Source: Acidimicrobiaceae bacterium | Lineage (GTDB): Bacteria > Actinomycetota > Acidimicrobiia > Acidimicrobiales > RAAP-2 | Direction of reading: 5' to 3' | Assembly: GCA_003135595.1 (NCBI GenBank) | Contig: PLCI01000145.1 | Location: 1 to 5,569 of the forward strand | DNA: 5,569 bases | Part shown: positions 1-5,143 of the stretch, piece by piece | Layout of the letters: every line of letters starts with the position of its first letter | Numbering within the stretch: position 1 is the first letter of the stretch | Translations under genes and position numbers: made by a program | Notes under the pieces: generated by a model | Told to the model about the DNA's origin: nothing | The model's input: the letters and a program-made list of their open reading frames with translations, nothing else | Database searches by the model: none

Positions 1-1017
1 GGGATGCGGCTGCTCACCGACCCACTCAACGGGTTCGTCGCGTTCCTCGTGGACCCGAGCGGCAAGACCGTCGGCTACTCGACCAACGTGACGACGGACA
101 ACTTCGGCTCGATCGTGTCGACGCCGTGGGCGAACCTGTACACGCTGTCGCCGCAGACGGGCAGGTGGTTCCTCGTCCTCGACTGGCTCAACCCGGTGTC
201 GGGGCTCGAGCTGCGTGCGCCGTTCACTGGCACCATCAGCTTCCGCCCGACCGTTCCGACGGCCAAGCTGCCGAACGCGACGATGCACCTCAGGCGGGGC
301 GCCGAGTACCGCTTCAGGGTGAACATCCAGAACAACGGTGCGTCACCCGAGGCGTACTTCGTCGACCCGAGGCTGAACCACAACCAGGCGGTGCACCTCA
401 CCGACCAGAACGGCTTCGGCGCCCAGACGAACATGACGCTGCCGCTGGTGCCAGGCTTGAGCTTCCCGTACTACCTGGCGCCGCCCGACACCGCCAGGCT
501 GACGGCGACGATCTCAAGCACGGTCCCGGTCACGTTCGACCTCGAGTACTTCCCTGGCGACCCCGACGTCTCCCCAGGGGTCAGCGCGCCCGGTGTGGCG
601 AGCTATCTCGGGGCGAGCTCGGCGAGCCTGTCACTTGCCGGCAGCGCCGTGAGCCCCGGGCTGTGGTTACTCAATCCGAGCGAGATCGGTCCCTACGGGG
701 CCGGTGGTGCTCCGAGCGCGACCGCGAGCGAGCACCTCGTCGCGATCACGCAGGCCTTCGACAGGTCGATGACGTCGACCACGGGCGACTACTGGGCGTT
801 CGCGAACCACCTGTCGAACGGGTTCACGCCTGTCTACGTGTCGACGGGCGCCAGCGCCAACATCATCGTCACGATCAAGCCGACGGCGAGGGCCGGGAGC
901 GTCGTGCACGGCATCCTGTACGTGGACGACGTCACGATCTCCTCGCAGTTCGGCTTCGCGCTGCCGGACGGCGACCAGATCGCGGCCATTCCGTACAGCT
1001 ACACCGTGGCGAAGTAA
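1..1017 (+). CDS. C-terminal part of a secreted S8 (subtilisin-like) serine peptidase, 5' truncated
   Basis: The frame is open from the first base, so the gene begins upstream and the ATG at position 4 is an internal Met, not the start. The visible 337 or so residues contain no catalytic motif; the Asp/His/Ser triad would lie outside the window. What is seen is extracellular beta-sandwich sequence: a first module ending near residue 80 (TGRWFLVLDW, then FTGTISF), a second starting near residue 90 with RFRVNIQNNGASPEAYFVD, and a third with SEIGPYG and TGDYWAF, closing with VVHGILYVDD and AAIPYSYTV. This order resembles, from memory, C-terminal extensions of large actinobacterial S8 peptidases that act at the cell surface or outside it. 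The fold and family call is inference. Cysteines are absent. Codon bias is extreme: 39 of the first 40 codons from position 4 end in G or C, stronger than the P450 downstream. It could instead belong to another exported multi-domain protein. Confidence 0.6.
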   Translation, partial: GMRLLTDPLNGFVAFLVDPSGKTVGYSTNVTTDNFGSIVSTPWANLYTLSPQTGRWFLVLDWLNPVSGLELRAPFTGTISFRPTVPTAKLPNATMHLRRGAEYRFRVNIQNNGASPEAYFVDPRLNHNQAVHLTDQNGFGAQTNMTLPLVPGLSFPYYLAPPDTARLTATISSTVPVTFDLEYFPGDPDVSPGVSAPGVASYLGASSASLSLAGSAVSPGLWLLNPSEIGPYGAGGAPSATASEHLVAITQAFDRSMTSTTGDYWAFANHLSNGFTPVYVSTGASANIIVTIKPTARAGSVVHGILYVDDVTISSQFGFALPDGDQIAAIPYSYTVAK

Positions 1018-1046
1018 CCACGCTCGGGACCACTGGTTCCCCCCTG

Positions 1047-1087
1047 GCCGAACGGCCCGTCCTCCGCGCGAGGACGGGCCGTTCGGC
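1047..1087 (+). terminator. Strong intrinsic-type hairpin after the peptidase gene
   Basis: Two perfect 18-bp complementary arms (1047-1064 and 1070-1087) flank a 5-nt CGCGC loop, beginning 29 nt after the TAA at 1015-1017. The stem is mostly G-C. No T-tract follows (the next bases are TCTCAGCTC), which is common for hairpin terminators of high-GC actinobacteria. It separates the peptidase gene from the SGNH hydrolase gene, so the latter needs its own promoter. Confidence 0.75.
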
Positions 1088-1184
1088 TCTCAGCTCGGGG
1101 TCCTGCCACGACAAGAGCGCCGCATCCCCGTGGGCTCGGCGGCCCGTAGCACGCCGCGCGGGCACACGTCGCGGCCGCACCAAC

Positions 1185-1213
1185 TTGCAGACACGGGTCC
1201 CAGCCAGTAATCC
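1185..1213 (+). promoter_or_regulatory. Candidate leaderless promoter of the SGNH hydrolase gene
   Basis: TTGCAG (1185-1190), a 17-bp spacer, then TAATCC (1208-1213). The hexamer ends 6 nt before the GTG at 1220, so a transcript would begin on the start codon. The -35 matches only in TTG, and the -10 lacks the usual final T of TANNNT, so the call is tentative. No Shine-Dalgarno-like sequence precedes either the TTG at 1214 or the GTG at 1220, which agrees with leaderless translation. Confidence 0.35.
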
Positions 1214-1219
1214 TTGAGC

Positions 1220-2023
1220 GTGATCTCCGCGCTCCCAAGCAGCGCACCACGATGCCTGGTCGCGGCGGCCTGCTGCATGCTCCTCTTCGCCGCCGGCACC
1301 GTCCAAGGCGGCGAGGCGTCAGCGGCAGCTGCAACACATCAGCGCCAGTCAGTGCTCGTCTTCGGCGACTCGCTGTCGTGGCAGTCGAGCTCGTACCTCA
1401 GGCGGGACTTCAATCCGACAACCACACACGACTACCTCCGCCTGTACCCGGGCACGGCGCTGTGCGACTGGTTCCCCGAGATCGACAAGCTGAGCACTCG
1501 CAACCCGCCCGACGTCGTGGTGCTGCAGTTCTTCGGCAACCACTCCACCAAGTGCATCGCCACCTCGCCCGACTTCGTCGCGCAGTACGGGCGGGACCTT
1601 CGCACCGCCATTGCGCAGCTGCTCGCCCTCGGGGTCAAGGGCATCGTCGTCGATGCTGGCCCGACGACGCCCATCGCCACGTGGCGGTCGTCGCTCATCG
1701 CGACCTACAGGCACGTCATCGCGTCGTTTCACTCCAAAGACATCATCTACGCGGGATCGGCCGACTTCGCCGTGGAGAGCCCGACCGGCGGCTTCGTCAC
1801 CGCCTTGCAGTGCCTGCCCGTCGAGGTGAAGTACCACAAGTGCTTCGCGGGCTCCATGATCACGGTGCGTGCGACCGACAAGGTCCACTTCTGCCCGGCG
1901 ACCCAGATGAGCAAGATGGGTCAGTGCCCTGTCTACGCGTCGGGGGCGTACCGCTTCGCGCACGGGCTGGCCGGGGCCGTGTGGACCGTCGATCCGGCGA
2001 CGAGGCCGGCTCCGGGCACCTGA
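1220..2023 (+). CDS. Secreted SGNH/GDSL-family hydrolase
   Basis: A 267-residue protein of the SGNH (GDSL) esterase/acetylhydrolase superfamily, which uses a Ser-His-Asp arrangement to cleave esters such as acetyl groups on carbohydrates. Block I is FGDSLSW with nucleophile Ser51, block III is FFGNHS with Gly106 and Asn107 (a GxND-type motif here reading GN-H), and block V is DKVH with Asp220 and His223. The N-terminus has a hydrophobic Ala/Leu/Cys stretch (about residues 10-26) then an Ala-rich region, as in a Sec signal peptide, so the enzyme is probably exported. The mature part has six cysteines, compatible with disulfides. An in-frame TAA at 1208 limits the start to TTG 1214, GTG 1220 or ATG 1277; the ATG would remove the signal peptide. 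GTG 1220 is preferred for its promoter spacing, TTG 1214 remains possible. The true substrate is unknown; a cell-envelope or polysaccharide ester is a guess. Family call is firm, function loose. Confidence 0.88.
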   Translation: MISALPSSAPRCLVAAACCMLLFAAGTVQGGEASAAAATHQRQSVLVFGDSLSWQSSSYLRRDFNPTTTHDYLRLYPGTALCDWFPEIDKLSTRNPPDVVVLQFFGNHSTKCIATSPDFVAQYGRDLRTAIAQLLALGVKGIVVDAGPTTPIATWRSSLIATYRHVIASFHSKDIIYAGSADFAVESPTGGFVTALQCLPVEVKYHKCFAGSMITVRATDKVHFCPATQMSKMGQCPVYASGAYRFAHGLAGAVWTVDPATRPAPGT

Positions 2024-2078
2024 CGCGAGATCGGGCCGCATCGGTCCTGTCTCAGGTGATGCCTCCGTCCCGATCGCG
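2024..2078 (+). terminator. Weak hairpin just after the SGNH hydrolase gene
   Basis: Directly after the stop codon, CGCGAGATCGGG (2024-2035) can pair with CCCGATCGCG (2069-2078), giving a 10-bp stem with a 2-nt bulge and a 33-nt loop. No T-tract follows. The long loop makes this a poor terminator; it may be a chance repeat. Confidence 0.2.
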
Positions 2079-2087
2079 CTGACCAGC

Positions 2088-2258
2088 TTGGGCGTCAACG
2101 TCGCCTTCCTAACCACGCTCGTGCTGCCCTGCGGCGGCACCGGCAAGGTGACGTTCCGACGGCACCTCTTCAGCAGGGCCGCGAGGGCGAGCGGCGCCTC
2201 GATGCGCTACGTGCATCCCGCCGTCTCGGTCCGCCCCGATCTCGCCAGGCGACGATGA
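2088..2258 (+). other. Possible small membrane protein or gene relic (frame with coding-like base use)
   Basis: This frame starts at a TTG and runs 56 codons to a TGA at 2256-2258. 50 of 56 codons end in G or C, against 36/56 for first and 33/56 for second positions, the ordering expected of real coding sequence in a high-GC genome. The bias appears to extend a little upstream, to about 2061, but no ATG or GTG exists there in this frame. The peptide would have a hydrophobic segment (VNVAFLTTLVLPCGG) followed by a tail rich in Arg (RRHLF, RAARAS, ARRR), a plausible one-pass membrane peptide. The frame is open from about 1830 through the end of the SGNH gene, so it could also be a frameshifted former C-terminal extension or the tail of a lost gene. 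I recognise no family and there is no ribosome binding site. Confidence 0.25.
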
Positions 2259-2307
2259 AGGCGGCACATGGCGGCCAGCTGTGTTTCGCTCGGTGCAACG
2301 ACTGCGT

Positions 2308-2340
2308 GCTGTCGAGCGCTGAGCTCGGGTAATTGACAGC
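2308..2340. promoter_or_regulatory. Nested inverted repeats overlapping the P450 promoter (candidate operator)
   Basis: GCTGTC (2308-2313) and GACAGC (2335-2340) form a 6-bp inverted repeat spaced by 21 nt; the right arm overlaps the TTGACA box. Inside it, CGAGC (2313-2317) and GCTCG (2323-2327) form a second repeat. The placement is right for a repressor site, but arms this short occur by chance in GC-rich DNA. Confidence 0.25.
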
Positions 2341-2361
2341 CGCCGTCGCGCCAGTCACAGT
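2333..2361 (+). promoter_or_regulatory. Candidate promoter of the P450 gene, leaderless geometry
   Basis: A perfect TTGACA (2333-2338), a 17-bp spacer, then CACAGT (2356-2361), which keeps the A at position 2 and the T at position 6 of TANNNT but not the first T. The hexamer ends 6 nt before the ATG at 2368, so transcription would start at the start codon. No Shine-Dalgarno sequence is present in the bases before it. Confidence 0.45.
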
Positions 2362-2367
2362 TTGCGC

Positions 2368-3576
2368 ATGGCGCAACCAACGCAGCCCGTAGCCGACTGG
2401 ACACGCGACTTCGACGTCATGGACGCGCGCTACGTCGAAGACCCGTTCCCTATCTGGGACGAGCTTCGAGAGACATGCCCGATCGCCCGGACAGAGCGGC
2501 GGACCGGGGCGTGGCTTCTCACCACCTACGCGGACGTCACTGCCGCTGCGCACGATATTGAGCACTTCAGCTCCTTGGAGGTCGGCGTCATCGACAACGG
2601 CCAGGTCGTCGACGAGGAGAACAACGCCACCCCGTATGGTCTCCCGCCGATCTCCGCGGATCCGCCGCTGCACACCTGGACGCGCCGCCTCCTCCTGCCC
2701 TGGTTCTCACACGCACGGGTCGGCACCTACGAGGCGATGACCCGGGACCTGGCCAATCGACTCATCGACGGCTTCATCGCGAACGGCTCTGCTGACGCCG
2801 CGGCGGACTTCGCCCAGCAGATCCCGGTGCGTGTCATCGCGAACATCCTCGGTGTCCCAGAGGACATGTCAGACGCGTTCACAGGATGGGTTCGAGACCT
2901 CCTCGAGTTCGCGGACGACCCAGATCGCGTCGCTCGAGGACAGGAGGGCCTGGGCAACTTCCTCATCGCCGAGATCGCGTCGCGTCGCGATGCGCCGGAG
3001 CATGACCTCATCAGCGAGCTCATCGGGCTCACGCATGACGGCAAGCCGCTGGAGGACGGGATCATCCTCGGCATGGTCGCGCTCGTCCTCATCGCCGGCA
3101 TCGACACCACCTGGAGCGCGATTGGCGCATCGCTCTGGCACCTCGCCACCCACCCGAAGGACGCCGAGCGGTTGGTACAAGAGCCTGCGCTCATGAGCAC
3201 CGCGATCGAGGAGCTCCTGCGCGCGTACGCACCCGTCACGATGGCCCGAGTCGTGACCGACGACACTGACTTCAAGGGCTGCCCGATGCGCAAGGGCGAC
3301 AAGGTACTGATGAACTTCCCGGCCGCGAACCGCGACCCCCTCGCGTTCGATCGCGCGGACGAGGTCGTCCTCGACCGCGCGATCAATCGTCACGTGGCAT
3401 TCGGATCGGGCATCCACCGATGCGCGGGATCGAACCTCGCCCGGATGGAGCTCCAGGTCGCCGTCGAAGAGTGGCTCCGACGCATACCCACCTTCCGCAT
3501 CGCGCGTGACGCCGAGATCGCCTGGGCTGGCGGACAGGTGCGCGGCCCACGACGCCTCCCCGTCAGCTTCCCCTGA
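2368..3576 (+). CDS. Cytochrome P450 monooxygenase
   Basis: A complete 402-residue soluble P450, the usual size for bacterial class I enzymes, which insert one oxygen atom from O2 into a substrate using electrons from a ferredoxin and its reductase. Visible signatures in order: DPPLHTWTRR with the helix-C HxxxR pair (His102, Arg106); the I-helix oxygen-activation motif AGIDTT (residues 243-248) with the acid-alcohol pair Asp246/Thr247; ExxR of helix K (Glu282, Arg285); and the heme loop FGSGIHRCAG with the thiolate ligand Cys352. No membrane anchor is present, so it is cytoplasmic. ATG 2368 is preferred to TTG 2362 because it is a stronger codon and fits the promoter spacing. No ferredoxin, reductase or sterol/terpene gene adjoins it, so the substrate cannot be inferred. 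The CYP family is not assigned. Third positions are less GC-rich than in the peptidase gene (31 of the first 40 codons against 39 of 40). Confidence 0.97.
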   Translation: MAQPTQPVADWTRDFDVMDARYVEDPFPIWDELRETCPIARTERRTGAWLLTTYADVTAAAHDIEHFSSLEVGVIDNGQVVDEENNATPYGLPPISADPPLHTWTRRLLLPWFSHARVGTYEAMTRDLANRLIDGFIANGSADAAADFAQQIPVRVIANILGVPEDMSDAFTGWVRDLLEFADDPDRVARGQEGLGNFLIAEIASRRDAPEHDLISELIGLTHDGKPLEDGIILGMVALVLIAGIDTTWSAIGASLWHLATHPKDAERLVQEPALMSTAIEELLRAYAPVTMARVVTDDTDFKGCPMRKGDKVLMNFPAANRDPLAFDRADEVVLDRAINRHVAFGSGIHRCAGSNLARMELQVAVEEWLRRIPTFRIARDAEIAWAGGQVRGPRRLPVSFP

Positions 3577-3598
3577 GATTCGGCCGCCTTGGCACCCG

Positions 3599-3618
3599 AG
3601 CGCTGAGTGCTCAGTGCT
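3599..3618. terminator. Hairpin between the convergent P450 and lipoprotein genes
   Basis: AGCGCTGAG (3599-3607) pairs with CTCAGTGCT (3610-3618): nine pairs including one G-U, with a 2-nt loop that would open to four. It lies 23 nt after the P450 stop at 3576. No T-tract is present. It may end the P450 transcript; on the other strand it is 118 nt past the lipoprotein stop. Confidence 0.4.
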
Positions 3619-3735
3619 GGATCTTGCCTCGAACCGATGAACGCGGCGGCGGGCACGTTGAGCCCGACGCAGGCGAGGACGCCGACCGGCGCGTGCCGTG
3701 CAGCGCGGGATCGTCGAGCTACCTGTTCGGACTCC

Positions 3736-4467
3736 TCAACCGTGCAGCACCGTCGCCAGCGGAATGGACGTGTGCGGCGCGACGATCGTGACCTTGTGCC
3801 CCCAGCCGCTCCAGGTGATCGTCTCTGTGATCTGGCCGCTGACCGCGTGAAACTCGACTGGCAGCGTGGGTCCTGAGGCCGTGACGTAGAGCGTCACGAC
3901 TGCCGTGACGGAGTTGGCCGTCGGCGTCACGTGAGCAATGATCGGCACGGCCCGAACGCCGTCGATGGTCACGACCGAACCCTCCGAGAACGGGCCGAGC
4001 AACTTTATGTGGTCGAAGTCAGACACCAAGGTGGCGCCCGTGCTGGTGCTCACGTAGGCGCGACTCTTCGAGCTGATCGATATCCACTTACCGGCGTACG
4101 AACGTGGATGCTTCGGGAGGTGGTAGTAGCTGACGACCGCCTTGGCGTCACCGCGAAGGTAGACGGTGTGGTCGACGAGGAGTGTCGTCGACCTGGCCCC
4201 GTCGCTCACGATCAACTCACGCCCTGCGGTGGCGCCGATGTCGTTGACCTCGGAGAACGAGTGCCCAGGCTGGCTGGCACCGATCACCTCGTGCACCCAT
4301 TGCCGCGCGATCGCGTTCTTCAATGCCGCCGCCAGCAGCTTCGACGCCTGACTCGAGCTGGAGCTCGAGCTCGGGTTCGAGCCAGAGCCGCACGCCACGA
4401 GACCTGCGCCGAACCCGAAGAGCAGCACGACGCTTGCAATTGAGGAGCCCACGCGTCGACTTTGCAT
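3736..4467 (-). CDS. Lipoprotein, possibly LppX/LolA-like fold
   Basis: A 243-residue lipoprotein precursor. The N-terminus has Arg4-Arg5, a hydrophobic core, and a lipobox LVAC with the lipidated Cys26, so the mature protein should be anchored on the outer face of the membrane. A GSGSNP segment and a run of seven serines (residues 33-39) form a flexible tether. The rest is beta-strand-rich with KWISIS in the middle and PVEFHAVSG, then SGWGHKVTIVAP near the end. That pattern is like actinobacterial LppX/LprG-type lipoproteins, whose relatives bind lipids in a half-barrel; this fold call is inference and the ligand is unknown. There are no cysteines after the lipobox. The gene stands alone: it converges with the P450 (159 bp between stops) and lies 676 bp from the upstream gene on its strand. 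ATG at 4465-4467 is the start that keeps a complete signal peptide. Confidence 0.85.
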   Translation of the reverse strand: MQSRRVGSSIASVVLLFGFGAGLVACGSGSNPSSSSSSSQASKLLAAALKNAIARQWVHEVIGASQPGHSFSEVNDIGATAGRELIVSDGARSTTLLVDHTVYLRGDAKAVVSYYHLPKHPRSYAGKWISISSKSRAYVSTSTGATLVSDFDHIKLLGPFSEGSVVTIDGVRAVPIIAHVTPTANSVTAVVTLYVTASGPTLPVEFHAVSGQITETITWSGWGHKVTIVAPHTSIPLATVLHG

Positions 4468-4473
4468 CGCCCG

Positions 4474-4479
4474 ACCCTA
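4474..4479 (-). promoter_or_regulatory. -10 element of the lipoprotein gene (leaderless geometry)
   Basis: On the minus strand TAGGGT, a full match to TANNNT, ends 6 nt before the ATG at 4467, placing the start of transcription on the start codon. The hexamer at the expected -35 position (4497-4502, CAGGAA on the minus strand) matches poorly. An alternative reading is that the AGGG in this element is a weak ribosome binding site 7 nt from the ATG. Confidence 0.45.
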
Positions 4480-4576
4480 GCCTCGACGTCGATCCGTTCC
4501 TGTGCCGACTGGTCCGGCGAAATGCCGTCGGAAGCACCTGCAGGGATCCATCGACATCGAGCCCCCATCGTGCGCA

Positions 4577-4597
4577 CCGCTCTTGATGCAAGAGCGG
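4577..4597. promoter_or_regulatory. Perfect palindrome with 9-bp arms
   Basis: CCGCTCTTG (4577-4585) and CAAGAGCGG (4589-4597) are exact reverse complements around ATG. It is centred about 120 bp upstream of the lipoprotein start. As DNA it could be a regulator site; as RNA it is a stable hairpin that could stop transcription, though no T-run follows on either strand. Confidence 0.45.
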
Positions 4598-4688
4598 CCC
4601 GCTGCTCCACAGCGTTCACGCGGACCGATGCAGCGGCGACACGTACGACTCACCGGGTTGGTCGATTGACCCACGATTGCGCGGCGCA

Positions 4689-4705
4689 CTGCACGGTCCG
4701 TGCAG
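4689..4705. promoter_or_regulatory. Perfect 17-bp palindrome with 8-bp arms
   Basis: CTGCACGG (4689-4696) and CCGTGCAG (4698-4705) mirror each other around a single T. It shares no sequence with the palindrome at 4577-4597. The one-base centre fits a dimeric DNA-binding protein better than a terminator hairpin. The protein, if any, is unknown. Confidence 0.35.
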
Positions 4706-5093
4706 GCCACCGCGGATGGATCTTCTGCACCGATGGGCGATCGCTCGACAGGCGTCGATCGGACTCCGGGCCGTCTGGCTGCGTACGTCGAGGCTGCACC
4801 GATCGCACAAGCCAGGCCGCCAGCCAGAGGTGGGTGGCAGCCCCTCGGTCAGGGCTCCGGCTCGTGCCGCGCGGTCGCGCCGGGGACCTCGCTGTCGCCG
4901 CGGTCCTCAGGATGGTCGTGCAGTGTTGGTCGCCCGATGGAGCAGTAGACCCCGTAGGCAAGCGCCCGAACTCGACAACGTTGAAGACCGTGCTGCGCTT
5001 CGGTGCCACTGACCCTTCCGCGGACGGAACCTAGTCGCGCGGTGCCGCTCCGTCGTGCTCGGCCGCTCGGTGGACCGTCGAGGCCAGCTCAAT

Positions 5094-5114
5094 CCGACTC
5101 GTGTCCTGAGTCGG
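5094..5114 (-). terminator. Hairpin after the epimerase gene
   Basis: On the minus strand CCGACTC and GAGTCGG (plus coordinates 5108-5114 and 5094-5100) form a perfect 7-bp stem with a 7-nt loop, beginning 29 nt after the stop codon of the epimerase gene. Only ATT follows, with no T-tract. It is a moderate terminator candidate and suggests that the epimerase and lipoprotein genes are separate units. Confidence 0.45.
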
Positions 5115-5143
5115 GCGACGGGTCTCTGCGGACCGCCAGTTCC

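Larger units (their letters stand above)
4468..5143. other. 676-bp gap without a convincing gene
   Basis: The gap lies between two minus-strand genes. A plus-strand frame is open from 4462 to 5034 (190 codons), but it overlaps the lipoprotein start and promoter, lacks clear third-position GC bias, and would encode an Arg/Thr/Cys-rich product with no motif I know. The minus-strand frames are similarly poor. What it does hold is inverted repeats: two perfect palindromes (4577-4597 and 4689-4705), a small hairpin TTCCG/CGGAA (5016-5020 with 5025-5029), and the hairpin after the epimerase gene. No tRNA-like cloverleaf or transposase fragment was seen. It may be decayed coding sequence or a regulatory region. 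Confidence 0.5.

Noticed and set aside
4..6. ATG at position 4 as the start of the first gene
   Set aside because: The frame is open to the window edge and the protein begins in the middle of a beta-rich domain with no signal peptide, so the gene starts upstream.
126..1217. Long plus-strand open frame of 363 codons overlapping the peptidase gene
   Set aside because: It lies in another frame of a gene with very strong third-position GC bias, gives an Arg/Pro/His-rich product with no motif, and runs through the terminator hairpin. It is a GC-driven shadow frame.
1252..2082. 276-codon plus-strand frame overlapping the SGNH hydrolase
   Set aside because: The product is Arg-rich and motif-free, whereas the overlapping frame has the complete SGNH blocks and a signal peptide.
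1349..2146. 265-codon minus-strand frame opposite the SGNH hydrolase
   Set aside because: Antisense shadow of a clearly recognisable gene; composition is Arg/Val/Asp/Gly-biased without any domain signature.
3577..3735. Possible small gene between the P450 and lipoprotein stops
   Set aside because: Only short frames without coding-type composition were seen; the piece holds a hairpin (3599-3618) and a minor CGGGC/GCCCG repeat near 3652-3669.
4462..5034. 190-codon plus-strand frame in the gap
   Set aside because: It overlaps the start codon and -10 element of the lipoprotein gene, has only weak third-position bias and no recognisable motif; kept only as part of the description of the gap.
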